Below, piece by piece: positions 33,549 through 45,171 of a stretch of DNA of 64,000 bases (its first letter is position 1; every line of letters starts with the position of its first letter). The notes under the pieces are model-generated. The model did no database searches, was not told the origin of the DNA, and saw only the letters and a program-made list of their open reading frames with translations. Where the stretch lies: contig NZ_CP170554.1 of NCBI RefSeq assembly GCF_042701255.1, positions 1,178,001 through 1,242,000 of the forward strand, in the 5' to 3' direction. Position numbers and translations under genes: made by a program. The DNA is from Tahibacter sp042701255 (lineage in GTDB: Bacteria > Pseudomonadota > Gammaproteobacteria > Xanthomonadales > Rhodanobacteraceae).

Positions 33549-34136
33549 ATGTTCCGCAAGCTTGCGCTCGCCACGGCCCTCGTCGCCGCCTCGTTCACCG
33601 CCGCCGCCGCCGACAAGTACGACTTCGACGGCAACCACACCAACGTCGTGTTCTCCTGGACCCACTTCGGCCTGTCCAACCCGTCGGCCCGCTTCAGCAA
33701 GGTCGAAGGCGAACTGCTGCTCGACACGGCCGACCTGACCAAGTCCTCGGTCTCGGTCACCATCCCGGTCGACAGCCTGCACACCGACGTGGCGAAGTTC
33801 GACGAGCATCTGCGCAGCGCCGATTTCTTCGACCTGGCCAAGTTCCCGACCGCCAGCTTCAAGAGCACCAAGGTCGAGAAGGCCGGTGACAACAAGCTCA
33901 AGGTCTCGGGCGACCTGACCATCCACGGCGTGACCAAGCCCGCCGTGCTCGACGTCACCGTCAACAAGATCGGCGAGCATCCGATGGCCAAGAAGCCGGC
34001 CGCCGGCTTCGACGCCAGCACCACGATCAAGCGCTCCGACTTCGGTATCGGCGCCTACGTGCCGAACGTGAGCGACGACGTGAAGATCCACATCACGACC
34101 GAAACGCTGAAGGCCGGCGAGAAGAAGGCCGGCTGA
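33549..34136 (+). CDS. YceI family periplasmic protein
   Basis: 195 residues with signal peptide MFRKLALATALVAASFTAAA cleaved before DKYDF. The mature part is a lipocalin-like barrel that binds isoprenoid or long-chain molecules in characterised relatives. Family features are FDGNHTNVVFSWTHFGLSNP, FSKVEGELLLDTADL, KFDEHLRSADFFDLAKFPTA, DLTIHGVTKPAVLDV and STTIKRSDFGIGAYVPNVSD. GGAGG sits ahead of the ATG. It may be co-transcribed with the nitroreductase and ends at a strong intrinsic terminator. Relatives are often redox or stress induced, but nothing in the sequence shows that here. Confidence 0.93.
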   Translation: MFRKLALATALVAASFTAAAADKYDFDGNHTNVVFSWTHFGLSNPSARFSKVEGELLLDTADLTKSSVSVTIPVDSLHTDVAKFDEHLRSADFFDLAKFPTASFKSTKVEKAGDNKLKVSGDLTIHGVTKPAVLDVTVNKIGEHPMAKKPAAGFDASTTIKRSDFGIGAYVPNVSDDVKIHITTETLKAGEKKAG

Positions 34137-34179
34137 TCGCGGCCGGCCCGACGAGGCCGGCATCGGTGGCAACACCCGA

Positions 34180-34209
34180 CACCCGCTGCGTTCGCGCAGC
34201 GGGTGTTTT
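34180..34209 (+). terminator. Intrinsic terminator after yceI-like gene
   Basis: Stem CACCCGCTGCG/CGCAGCGGGTG with a TTCG tetraloop, followed by TTTTC. The clearest Rho-independent terminator in the window. Confidence 0.9.
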
Positions 34210-34294
34210 CGTTCACGCCTTCGGTACGTGTCGACACCGCGGCGGCGCCGGCAAGACATCGGCGTTGCTTCGGTCGGCAGTTCCGACGAACGAC

Positions 34295-34318
34295 AAAGGC
34301 CCCGCACGCGGAGCCTTT
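34295..34318 (-). terminator. Terminator of the large serine hydrolase gene
   Basis: AAAGGCTCCGC pairs with GCGGGGCCTTT on the minus strand (one G-U pair), 23 bp past the stop. A/T ends let it serve either strand. Confidence 0.7.
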
Positions 34319-34340
34319 GCCGTTTTCTATCGCCGGTCCG

Positions 34341-37300
34341 TCAGTCGTTGAGCCACGGCACCGGTGTGGCCTTGGTCCAGTCGCTCGCGCAGACGGCGGT
34401 CTTGAGGATGCTGTAGAGCTCCTGATAGCGCTTCGGATCGCCCAGGCAGCTTTCCTCGCCGGTGTTGCACTGCGTGTCCTGCCACTGGTTGAACGAGACG
34501 ATGAGGTCCACACCCGCAGAGATCTTGCAGCTGCCGCCGCCGAACTCGACCGCATAGGCGTAGGTGCCGTCGTCACCGCCGTCGTGCAAGTTGCCGTCGG
34601 TCCAGCTGCCGCTGCGCGCTTCGCCGATGCTGCTGTCGAAGGCGTCGGGCGTCGCGCCGGAGTCGTAGCCGCCGACCTTGTACTTCGACAGGAACTTCAG
34701 GTACGGCACCATCTGCACGCCGAGCGAACCGGTGGCCGCGCCCATGCCGGTGGAGCGCATCAGCAGCGGGACTTTCTCCATCTCGCCGTTCCAGTTCAGG
34801 CTCGGGCCGGTCTTCGGATTGGCGATGCTGCAGGTGCCGTTGGTCCAGCGGCAGATCGGACGCTTCACGTCCCAGTAGGTGTTGTAGTAGCCGCTGATGC
34901 CGTTGTCCCAGTGGCGTGCGCGCGGGCCGGCGAACGGGTCCTTGCCCTGCGCATCGAGCGCGGCGGGGCGGGCGAAGACGTTGTTCAGGCCCGTCGAGCC
35001 AAAGCCGAGGTTGGTCTGCAGGAAATCATTGAGCAGGGTGCCGTCCGTCGTCTCGGGCTTGCCCACCTCGGCCGAGTAGGTCTGGCCGCTGACGTGTTCC
35101 ATCGCCATGCGCACCCACTGCGGATCGGTATTGGAATAGTGGAATTCGCCCTGCGGATTCGGCAGGCACATCGACGCGGAGCCGACCAGGGTTTCCTCCA
35201 GCGTGATCGGCGGCAGCAGGAAGCCGTCGGGCGAGGCGTAGTTCACGACGGCGCTCAGGCCGGCCGCGACGCGCGCATCCTTGACGTTCTGCACGCCCCA
35301 CTGCTCACGCAGACGGTCTTCCTGGGCGGCCCACTGGCCCTTGTTGGTCAGGCCGCGGATCTGGCCGAGGTTGTTGTCGATCAGGGTCTCGGCAGCGATG
35401 GTGCTGCTGTTGAGGCCCGCGCGGTGAGCGAGGAAGTCGCCGAGGCGGATGTTCTTCCAGCGCGCGTCGGCCTTCGGATAGCCCGGCGCCGCAGCAGCCG
35501 TGCAGATCGTGTCGGGATCGGTGCGCGTCTCGGTGGCGTCGAAATGCATCGGCGGCTCGACGTAGCCGGCGACGATTTCGTGCAGGCGTCGGGGCACGAG
35601 CGCGTTCGGGAAATCGTAGCCGACCAGCGACAGCGACTCGAGGTCGGCGTCGGTCCAGCCGTAGTCCTGCACCTTGAGGTTCGTCGTGCCCTGCTTGAGC
35701 TTGGTCAGCGCGCTGGCGCCGACGTCCCAGGACGCCAGGCGCAAGGTGTCGCTGCTCTCGCGCAGCGCGGTGACGAAGCCCAGGCCGAAGCCGGCGGCGG
35801 AGGTGTTGGCGAGATCGAGCGAGCGCGTCTTGCCGGTGCTGCTGCTCGCGCCGAGCTGATACGGCAGGCCCTGCGTGCTGACCGTGAACTGCTGCACCTT
35901 GCCGTTGTCGCTGCCGTCCTTCGTCACGACGGCGAAGCGGTCGGAGGCCAGCGACTGCAGGCGGAAGTCGCTGACGTCGTCGACGCCGGTGGCGCCGATC
36001 GAGGCCAGCGCACCGCCGGCGCCGACCGAGAACACGTTCAGTCCGAGCGGGCCCGTGCGGCCCTGCTGCGCGCCGACGACGATGCGGCTGTTGCTCAGCG
36101 CCGTCATCTGCAGGCGGGCGTCCTCGTAATACATGCCGTCGAGCGTGGTCTCGTGCACGCGCGTCAGGGTGCCGTTGTCGGCCACGTCCCAGACGATGAA
36201 CTTGGTCACGTCCGGATAGGCCAGGCGCGCGGCGCCGACGACGCGTGCGGTGCCGGGCAGCGCGACGAGGCTCAGGTCGCGCAGGCTGCCGCCGTTCTCG
36301 GTGTCGAGCGCCGTGAAGGTGTTGTTCGCCTCGAGCTTGAACGTGCGCATCTGCAAGGTGTCGTTCGCGCGGCGCAGGCCGACGACGATGCGCTGGTCCT
36401 TGATCGCGGTGACCAGCACTTCCTTGACTTCGGTCACGCCGAGCAGGGTGTCGGTCACGGCGGGCACGCCGTTCGCGCCGATGCTGTAGGCGTAGACGTG
36501 CAGCTTGTTCTCGTTGCTGCGCGTGATCAGCACGAAGCGCGTATCGCCCATGCGCACGAGCTGGAAGTCCTTGACCTGCTCGGGCTGGTGCGCGCCCTGC
36601 TCGGTGAAGGTGCCGGCGGCGTCGACGCCCCAGACGGTGATGCGCAGGTTTCCGAACAGGGTGCGGTGCGCGCTGACGACGCGGTTGGCCGACTGGTTGA
36701 TCACGCGCAGGTCGATGTCCTGGTTCTTGAGCGCGTTCTTGATCGCCCAGCGCGCCGTGGCGAACGACATGGACTTGCTGATGCTGCCGAACATGAACGG
36801 CGTGTAGTAGTTCATCTCCTCGGCGCCGGGCTTGAACGGATCGGTCGCATCGCTGCTGCAGGCCGGGTTGTAGATCGTCTGCGCATTGCGGCCGTCTTTC
36901 ATGCCGAGGCCGAGCGCTGCGACGACCTGCCCGTTCCTCGCGATGCCGAGCGAACCGGCGCCGATGCAGCGCGCCTTCATGAAATCGCGCACGGCGTCGA
37001 CGACGGGCAAGGTCGCGAAATTCGCCCAGCCGTTGATCGGGATCTGTCCGGGCATGTCGGCCTTGGTGTCGACCTGCGTCTTGGGCGAGCCGTCGGCCGG
37101 GTAGAAGCTCACTTCGTTCGTGACGAGCCGGTCGCCGCTGGCCGGCGGCGAATAGCGCACTGCGCTGCCTTCGACGCGCGACAGGCACACGCCGGGCTGG
37201 TCGGCGGGCGCGAGACAGCCGACGTCGGCCGGTGCGCCGCGCAAGGTCCAGGAGCCCGTCGCGACGCGGCCCGGTGCGCCGAGGTATTCCGCGCTGAGCA

Positions 37301-37727
37301 CGGTGGATCCGCCGAACGGCACGACGCGCTCGGCGCCCAGGATCACGAGTTCGCGGTTGACCGCGGCCGGCGCGCAGCCGCCGGTCGCGTCCTGTGCGTA
37401 GCCGGCTGCGCAGACGTTGCAGCTGTCGCCGGCGTAGCCGGTTTCGCAACCGCAGAAGGCGCCGGCTTCGCCGGAGCCCAGGCTGCCGTGGGCGCCGCAG
37501 TTCAACGTCGTGGCGGAAACGTCGGCGACGCAGCGGTAGTCGCCGGCCGTCGTGCCGTCGTAGGCGTCGGGATCGACGATGCCGGTCATGCCGCTGACGT
37601 GCTGCAGATGCATGCCGCTCGCGCAGCTCGGCAGCGGCGGATTGCCGGACGACTGCGCGTGCGCGGCTGCACCGGTAGTGATGGCTATCAATGACAGCAG
37701 GGCGCGTACTGATTTCTGGCGTTTCAC
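34341..37727 (-). CDS. Exported serine hydrolase (beta-lactamase/PBP fold) with a large inserted repeat domain
   Basis: 1128 residues from GTG 37727, supported by GGGAG seven bases upstream and a signal peptide (SVRALLSLIAITTGAAAHAQ). The N-terminus holds a Cys-rich EGF-like stretch (CGAHGSLGSGEAGAFCGCET, GDSCNVCAAGYAQ). The catalytic SxxK is FGSISKSM (Ser315, Lys318). The second motif YSN occurs only at 864-866 (FHYSNTDPQWV). Between them lie about 540 residues of repeating ITVWGVD, FVLITRSNENKLHVYAYSIG, VFSVGAGGALASIG blades, which look like a beta-propeller inserted into the beta-lactamase fold. It may be an esterase, peptidase or surface enzyme; no substrate can be given. Monocistronic. 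Confidence 0.75.
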   Translation of the reverse strand: MKRQKSVRALLSLIAITTGAAAHAQSSGNPPLPSCASGMHLQHVSGMTGIVDPDAYDGTTAGDYRCVADVSATTLNCGAHGSLGSGEAGAFCGCETGYAGDSCNVCAAGYAQDATGGCAPAAVNRELVILGAERVVPFGGSTVLSAEYLGAPGRVATGSWTLRGAPADVGCLAPADQPGVCLSRVEGSAVRYSPPASGDRLVTNEVSFYPADGSPKTQVDTKADMPGQIPINGWANFATLPVVDAVRDFMKARCIGAGSLGIARNGQVVAALGLGMKDGRNAQTIYNPACSSDATDPFKPGAEEMNYYTPFMFGSISKSMSFATARWAIKNALKNQDIDLRVINQSANRVVSAHRTLFGNLRITVWGVDAAGTFTEQGAHQPEQVKDFQLVRMGDTRFVLITRSNENKLHVYAYSIGANGVPAVTDTLLGVTEVKEVLVTAIKDQRIVVGLRRANDTLQMRTFKLEANNTFTALDTENGGSLRDLSLVALPGTARVVGAARLAYPDVTKFIVWDVADNGTLTRVHETTLDGMYYEDARLQMTALSNSRIVVGAQQGRTGPLGLNVFSVGAGGALASIGATGVDDVSDFRLQSLASDRFAVVTKDGSDNGKVQQFTVSTQGLPYQLGASSSTGKTRSLDLANTSAAGFGLGFVTALRESSDTLRLASWDVGASALTKLKQGTTNLKVQDYGWTDADLESLSLVGYDFPNALVPRRLHEIVAGYVEPPMHFDATETRTDPDTICTAAAAPGYPKADARWKNIRLGDFLAHRAGLNSSTIAAETLIDNNLGQIRGLTNKGQWAAQEDRLREQWGVQNVKDARVAAGLSAVVNYASPDGFLLPPITLEETLVGSASMCLPNPQGEFHYSNTDPQWVRMAMEHVSGQTYSAEVGKPETTDGTLLNDFLQTNLGFGSTGLNNVFARPAALDAQGKDPFAGPRARHWDNGISGYYNTYWDVKRPICRWTNGTCSIANPKTGPSLNWNGEMEKVPLLMRSTGMGAATGSLGVQMVPYLKFLSKYKVGGYDSGATPDAFDSSIGEARSGSWTDGNLHDGGDDGTYAYAVEFGGGSCKISAGVDLIVSFNQWQDTQCNTGEESCLGDPKRYQELYSILKTAVCASDWTKATPVPWLND

Positions 37728-37974
37728 GTCGATCTCCCGATAGGCGGCTGGCAGCCGGCGAAATGCCGGTCTCGGGCTGACGTACGTGACGGCCAGGCGG
37801 CGGGGATCACGCCGGCGGAAAATCCATAGGACAAAAAATATACAGATGCATTGCCGGCCCGTTTTCGCCGCCGTGTCGCCGTGCCGGGATGCACGGCCCG
37901 CGCCGGCTGCACAGGCCGGTCGCCGGTCGCTATGCTGCGGCCGTCCCGTCGTCGGCGGTCCGAGCAGAGGTGTC

Positions 37975-38805
37975 ATGTCCACGACTGCGTTTCCCGCCCG
38001 CCTGCACGTACTGCTCGCCCGTGACGCGCCGGTCGGCGTGGTCATACGGCGCGGGCCGTCCAAGGCCACCGCGCTGATCGGCTGGAACCGCGAGAACGAT
38101 ACGTTCGCGCTGGGCCAGTGGCTGCGCGGGCGCATCTACGAACGGCGCAGCGATCTTTCGCCGGACGGAAGGCACCTGATCTATTTCGCGATGAACGGAC
38201 GCTGGGCTTCCGCGACCCGGGGCTCCTGGACCGCGATCTCGCGTGCGCCGTATCTCAAGGCGTTGACGCTCTATGCCAAGGGCGACGGCTGGAACGGCGG
38301 CGGTTTGTTTCGCGACGCGCAGCGCTACTGGCTCAACGAGGGTTGCTACGTACATACGCTGCAGAGTGACGAGGCGCGCCTGCAGCGTGTCGACGACGCG
38401 CATCGGCCGCACGGGGAATGCCCTACGGTCTACTACGAGCGTCTTGCGCGCGACGGCTGGATCGCCGCCGAGCCGCGGCCCGACGGCTACGGCGGCCGCA
38501 TCCTGCCGCTGGACAAGCCATTGTCGGCGCGCTGGATCCTGCGCAAGTACACGCATGCGACGCCGTATGCGGGGCCGGGCCGCGGCTGCTATTTCGACAC
38601 GCACGAACTCGTCGACCGCCGGGACGGCACGGCGCTGCTGCGCGATCACTGGGAATGGGCCGACGTCGTCGACGGCCGCCTCGTCTGGGCATCCGGCGGC
38701 TGTCTGCTGGCGGCGGACGTCGCGCCGGACGGCAGCATCGGCGATGAGCGGCTGCTGCACGACTTCAATCCCCTGCAGTTCGAGGCCGTGCGCGCGCCGT
38801 ATTGA
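37975..38805 (+). CDS. Hypothetical protein
   Basis: 276 residues from ATG 37975 (AGAGG upstream); a TATGCT -10-like box lies at 37931-37936. The sequence reads FPARLHVLLARDAPVGVVIR, then LIGWNRENDTFALGQWLRGR, RRSDLSPDGRHLIYFAMNGR, WTAISRAPYLKALTLYAKGD, GGGLFRDAQRYWLNEGCYVH and WADVVDGRLVWASGGCLLAA. It has the look of a single incomplete propeller with SPDG and WxR turns. No signal peptide and no named family that I recognise. It is flanked by the large hydrolase (divergent) and a Cys-rich exported protein (convergent). Confidence 0.65.
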   Translation: MSTTAFPARLHVLLARDAPVGVVIRRGPSKATALIGWNRENDTFALGQWLRGRIYERRSDLSPDGRHLIYFAMNGRWASATRGSWTAISRAPYLKALTLYAKGDGWNGGGLFRDAQRYWLNEGCYVHTLQSDEARLQRVDDAHRPHGECPTVYYERLARDGWIAAEPRPDGYGGRILPLDKPLSARWILRKYTHATPYAGPGRGCYFDTHELVDRRDGTALLRDHWEWADVVDGRLVWASGGCLLAADVAPDGSIGDERLLHDFNPLQFEAVRAPY

Positions 38806-38862
38806 ATGGCCGATTCGCGATGAGTTCGGCGGCGCGAAGCGGGTTCGCGCCGCCGCCGCGCT

Positions 38863-39921
38863 TCAGGGGCAGCTGGTTCCGGCGACCTGGGTCGCCTGCT
38901 CCAGCCGCATGCTGCCGGTCGCGGTGAAGTTCGGATCGGCAGCCGCCCAGTCCAGCCGTCCGTGCGTGCAGTCGTCGAAGGTCACGGTCAGCGTGCCCCA
39001 ATCGAGCTGGTTGACCTGCGACGCGACGAAGTTCGGCGGGAAGCGGCCGTTGAGCGTGCGTACGGCGCGCGCCTCGAGGCGGTTGCCGCTGTAGCTGCCG
39101 ACGCCGAGCAGCCAGGCCGGATTGCCGGCATTGTCGAAGGTGAACCAGAAGATCGTCGCGGTGGCGGTCGGTGCCTTGATCACGTCGATCTGCAGGCCGT
39201 GGCCGGATTGGGTCGGATCGAACCAGTTGCCCGAAATGCCCGGACCTATCACGAAGGCCGGATTGGCGGCGCCGCATTGGCCGTTGACCAGTACCAGCCC
39301 GGCCGGGCAGACGCAGGCCGATCCGTTCCAGTACTGGCCGCCGCTGCAGACCTGCGCGGGCGTGCGGCAGGTGCCGTTGACCAAGGACTGGCCGACCGGA
39401 CAGGCGCAGGCCGATCCGTTCCAGGTCTGGCCGCCGCTGCAGGTCGGCGTGGGCGCGCGGCAGGTGCCGTTGACGAGGCTCTGTCCCGCCGGGCAGGCGC
39501 AGGCCGATCCATTCCAGACCTGGCCTCCGCTGCAGGTCGGTGTGGACGTGCGGCAGGTGCCGTTGACGAGGCTTTGTCCGGCCGGGCAGACACAGGCCGA
39601 TCCGTTCCAGTACTGGCCGCCGCTGCAGGTCGTCGTTACGCCGCAGCTGGAGCAGGAACAGCTCGGACTCACGGTGCCGTCGGCGCAGTACACGCGTCCG
39701 TTGCTGGCGCAGCGGCCGCTGATGCCGCCGTGACCGGAGCAGCAGCCGGGACAGGCCGCCGGTGCGTCCACCGATTGGCCGGCGTCGCCGACGATGGCCG
39801 CGTGCCAGTCGATCGCGGCGGCCGGCGCCGATGCGCCGAGGCCGAACAGCGCGATGCTTCCGGCAAGCGCCCAGACTCCGCCGCGCGCGAGCCGGTGCAG
39901 GAAACGTAGTGCCGCATTCAT
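38863..39921 (-). CDS. Exported Cys-rich repeat protein
   Basis: 352 residues with a signal peptide (WALAGSIALFGLGASAPAAA). After CCSGHGGISGRCASNGRVYC comes a block of four tandem 31-residue repeats (99-222), each of the form CSGGQYWNGSACVCPAGQ-SLVNGTC, six cysteines apart like EGF or granulin-type modules. The C-terminal 125 residues (GNWFDPTQSGHGLQIDVIKA, FWFTFDNAGNPAWLLGVGSY, DDCTHGRLDW) form a domain I recall as widespread in exported proteins of Xanthomonadales. GGAGAAAAG precedes the ATG. Probably a secreted or surface adhesive protein; function unknown. Confidence 0.75.
   Translation of the reverse strand: MNAALRFLHRLARGGVWALAGSIALFGLGASAPAAAIDWHAAIVGDAGQSVDAPAACPGCCSGHGGISGRCASNGRVYCADGTVSPSCSCSSCGVTTTCSGGQYWNGSACVCPAGQSLVNGTCRTSTPTCSGGQVWNGSACACPAGQSLVNGTCRAPTPTCSGGQTWNGSACACPVGQSLVNGTCRTPAQVCSGGQYWNGSACVCPAGLVLVNGQCGAANPAFVIGPGISGNWFDPTQSGHGLQIDVIKAPTATATIFWFTFDNAGNPAWLLGVGSYSGNRLEARAVRTLNGRFPPNFVASQVNQLDWGTLTVTFDDCTHGRLDWAAADPNFTATGSMRLEQATQVAGTSCP
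39274..39627 (-). repeat. Four tandem 93 bp coding repeats
   Basis: The DNA coding residues 99-216 of the Cys-rich protein repeats every 93 bp with near identity (for example GCCGTTGACGAGGCT and CCGATCCGTTCCAG recur). Copy number could vary between strains. Confidence 0.85.
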
Positions 39922-40101
39922 TGCTCTTTTCTCCGTGTCCGGTCATTCGGGACCGACGCCTACCTGTCGCGATGGCGCACGATCTCTCGCCGCTTAGGGC
40001 AACTCCTTCGCGGACGACGGCGAATCCGGGCGTCGGACGGCTCTCTACGCAAACCCCTGCGTCCGCGCGCCGCTATGCGTCACGGCCGCGACAGACCCCT
40101 G

Positions 40102-40110
40102 TGCTATAGT
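40102..40110 (+). promoter_or_regulatory. Extended -10 promoter of maeB
   Basis: TGC-TATAGT (40102-40110) is a near-consensus extended -10 box placing the start near 40117, about 60 nt before the maeB ATG. The -35 region is poor, as is usual with extended -10 promoters. Confidence 0.55.
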
Positions 40111-40175
40111 CCGGCTCCGTCAAATTTCCCTTGCGCAGCAAGCGCTTCGCGCGCCTGCTCACTGCCACGGTCGCC

Positions 40176-42488
<2,313 letters not shown>

Positions 42489-42591
42489 GCCCTTTTCCCG
42501 CGCGGTCGGAGACCGTGACGTTGCGGTTCGCCTGACGGCTCACCGCAATCTACGGCAGTGGCCTCGCACGACGGCATCACATGCCGGCCTC

Positions 42592-42619
42592 GCGCGACCG
42601 TCTCGTACGACGGTCGCGC
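42592..42619. terminator. Bidirectional hairpin between convergent genes
   Basis: A perfect 11 bp stem GCGCGACCGTC/GACGGTCGCGC with a TCGTAC loop lies between maeB (+) and the 42741 gene (-). Flanking sequence has several CTCGCACGRC-like repeats. No U tract. Confidence 0.5.
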
Positions 42620-42740
42620 GGTGACTCCATACGGCTGCCTCGCACGGCCGCCTCATAGGTTGTGGTGAGCGCAGCGAACCGCAACATCGAACGCTTTCCG
42701 GTCCGCGGCTGCCGCCTTCCGGTCGGCGGCCGCGTCTGCC

Positions 42741-44807
42741 TCACGGTACCAGTTCGATCCGGTTCGTCGCGCCGCTGAGAAAGCGGTTCAAGGTGATCCA
42801 CAGCTCGCCGGTATCCGTGCGCAGCGACGGGAAATAGTCCACGTCGACGGCCTGGACGGCGCCGTTGAGGCGCAGGGTCGGATAGATGTCGCCGGTGATG
42901 CCGCTGACCACGATGATGGGCTGCCACAACATGCCGCCGCTGACACTGATGTTCGCGTCCAGCGCGTTGCCCTGTGCGCCGAACGACAGGGTGCCATAGA
43001 CCGGGTCGTAGCCGGCCGGCACGTAGGTGATGTTGTCGGGACGCGCGACGCCGGCCGGACCGCCGGCCTTGACACTGCCGATCGTCGCGCTGAGCACCAG
43101 CGACTGGGTGATTTCGACCTGGGCCACGCGGGTGCCGACCGGGTCGTTGCTGTCGGCGCCGATCACGACATAGGTGGAATAGCTCTTGCGCGGCCAGCCG
43201 GCGGCCGTCGCGTTCGGCAGCGGGCCGCCCCAGTAGGCCGAGCCGTGCACGTAGTAGCTGGTCTGGCCGAGGAAGCCGAAGTTCGTGCCCCAGGCCAGGC
43301 GCGTGTTGTTGGTCGGCGTGGCGACGCCGCCGAATGAATAGTTGATCGACTGGTAGGGCCAGTTGTAGTCGCAGGGCATCAGCGAAGCCGGCGAGCTGCA
43401 GGCATTGCCGGCGGCGCTGGTCGTGTTCCAGCGGTTCGTGCCGAAATAGCCGCCGGCGTCCTGCTGCACGATCGTGCGTGTCTGCACCGTGCCCATGGTC
43501 GCATCGACTGCGGAAGTCCACAGTTTTACATAGGGAATCGTATTCGGCGTGTTCCAGGTCCAGCTGCTCGAATAGCTGGCCGGCGTGGACGTCGTCGTGA
43601 ACTTGTAGCGGTCGCCCCAGCCGACGCCGGCGATCACGCTGTGCGCGCCTTCGCTGGCGCTGCCGTCGAACAGCAGCTCGCCGTAGGGTGCGCGCGAATC
43701 GGCCTCGACCGCGTTCGCCGGCACGCCGCTCAGGTCCCAGGTCACGCTCCACAGCGGATCGCTGCGGCCGGTCGCGAACAGCCAGTCGATCGTAACGGGC
43801 ACCTGGTAGAGCTGGTTCGGAATCGCCGCGGTCGTCGTCGCCCAGCGCGGATAGTTCTGCGTGAAGCGGAAGATCGCATGATGACGGCCCTGCCAGACGC
43901 GCTCGAAGCTGCCGCTGAAGAAGTGGCCGAGCGGCGAATCGTCGGTGCCGATGCCGGTCGTGCCTTCGCTGCGATGGCTGACCACGTAGCCGAAGCCGCT
44001 GGCGCCGCTGCCCGAGGCCGCGACGACGCGCGTCGCCGCGCCGGCGGTCTGATAGCGGAACTCGCGCAGTTCGCCGCCGCGCGTGCCGCCGGGGCCGACC
44101 TGGCCGGTGTTGTGCGCCAGCACGGCCACGCGCGGCTCTCCTCTCGCGTCGCGCCAGCTGAAGCGGTCGCTGAGCATGCCGAGCACGGTGACGCCGCGTT
44201 CCTGCACGAGGCCGTTGGCCGCCGGCGGCAAGCTGCCGGACTCGAAGCCGTAGCTGAAGATGCGGTCGGACGGTGGCGTGACCGGTGCGGCCAGCACGAC
44301 GTCGTCGATGTACAGCGCGGGCTGGGCGATCGAGGAATCGCTCTGCAGGTCGATGCGGTCGAACGCGCCGTTGTAGCCCAGCGCGCCGGTGGTCAGCGGC
44401 ACGACGACCTCGCGCCAGGTATTGGCCGCGATCGCGCCGCCGCTGATGTAGCCGTCGAGCTCGGCCTGGGCCACGATGGCGCCGTCGCGCTGCAGGAACA
44501 GGTACAGCTGCTGGCCGCCGCTCGTGCCGCCGTGGACCCAGAAGCGCAGGGTCGGCCAGGCCGAGGTCTGCAGGTCCGGATCGACATAGAACGAGATCGC
44601 GTTGAAGTTGTTCGGCGCACCGCCGCCGGCGAAGCGGATCGAATTGCTGCCGCCGTGCGCCTGTTCGGTGCTGCCGAAGGTCGAGCCGCCGCCGTAGGAA
44701 TAATCCTGGAAGCCGTTGCGCAGCGCCTCGTCGTATACGACGAGGTCGGCCGCGGCCGCCGTTCCCGCCGCTGCGATCCACAGCAGACCCGCTATCCACT
44801 TGCCCAT
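42741..44807 (-). CDS. Large exported protein with carbohydrate-binding-like N-terminal domain
   Basis: 688 residues. Signal peptide MGKWIAGLLWIAAAGTAAAA; AGGAGAA precedes the ATG. Residues 20-180 (VVYDEALRNGFQDYSYGGGS, HGGSNSIRFAGGGAPNNFNA, NTWREVVVPLTTGALGYNGA, IDLQSDSSIAQPALYIDDVV) look like a jelly-roll carbohydrate-binding domain. A short linker carries DRIFSYGFESG, which resembles the C-terminal F-A-D-G-F-E motif of neighbouring proteins. The remaining 480 residues are beta-rich (SFERVWQGRHHAIFRFTQNY, LFATGRSDPLWSVTWDLSGV, WNTTSAAGNACSSPA) and unrecognised. It is probably secreted and may act on or bind a polysaccharide; enzyme activity cannot be inferred. Confidence 0.68.
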   Translation of the reverse strand: MGKWIAGLLWIAAAGTAAAADLVVYDEALRNGFQDYSYGGGSTFGSTEQAHGGSNSIRFAGGGAPNNFNAISFYVDPDLQTSAWPTLRFWVHGGTSGGQQLYLFLQRDGAIVAQAELDGYISGGAIAANTWREVVVPLTTGALGYNGAFDRIDLQSDSSIAQPALYIDDVVLAAPVTPPSDRIFSYGFESGSLPPAANGLVQERGVTVLGMLSDRFSWRDARGEPRVAVLAHNTGQVGPGGTRGGELREFRYQTAGAATRVVAASGSGASGFGYVVSHRSEGTTGIGTDDSPLGHFFSGSFERVWQGRHHAIFRFTQNYPRWATTTAAIPNQLYQVPVTIDWLFATGRSDPLWSVTWDLSGVPANAVEADSRAPYGELLFDGSASEGAHSVIAGVGWGDRYKFTTTSTPASYSSSWTWNTPNTIPYVKLWTSAVDATMGTVQTRTIVQQDAGGYFGTNRWNTTSAAGNACSSPASLMPCDYNWPYQSINYSFGGVATPTNNTRLAWGTNFGFLGQTSYYVHGSAYWGGPLPNATAAGWPRKSYSTYVVIGADSNDPVGTRVAQVEITQSLVLSATIGSVKAGGPAGVARPDNITYVPAGYDPVYGTLSFGAQGNALDANISVSGGMLWQPIIVVSGITGDIYPTLRLNGAVQAVDVDYFPSLRTDTGELWITLNRFLSGATNRIELVP

Positions 44808-45171
44808 GCCGTCGTTCTCCTGGTTGCACCGTGCCATGGCTGTCCCGGCCCCTTTCCCGGAAACGGAAAAACGCCGCCGCGGCGACAGGGCCGGGCCGGC
44901 GCGGCGGCCGGCCGCAGGCAGATCTACGCGGTACCGCGGCCGCGACTGACATGGCCGCGGCCGCAGCATACTGCGGCGCCTGTTGCGGGCGCTGTCGTGC
45001 CTGCAACGAAATGTTCGGCGTATCAAACGCCTGTTCGGCATACAGGGAGCGGCTGTAAGCCGGTAAACTCGGGCCTATGCGTCGCGGCCGCGGCGCCCCG
45101 CTTCGATCAACAATGAAAACAGCGAGAACGCCCTTCCTCCCCAGGCTCACGGCGTTCGTGGAGGGTCACCC
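44808..45171. other. Divergent intergenic region upstream of aceE
   Basis: 364 bp. A TAAACT -10-like box lies at 45064-45069, about 100 bp before the aceE start, and GGAGGG lies 6 bp before the ATG. No PdhR-like operator or other feature is convincing. Short open frames here are antisense shadows. Confidence 0.35.

Noticed and set aside
34203..37694. 1163-codon plus-strand frame opposite the serine hydrolase
   Set aside because: Antisense shadow of a high-GC gene; Arg/Val/Ala-rich with no motifs, while the minus strand has signal peptide, SxxK and YSN.
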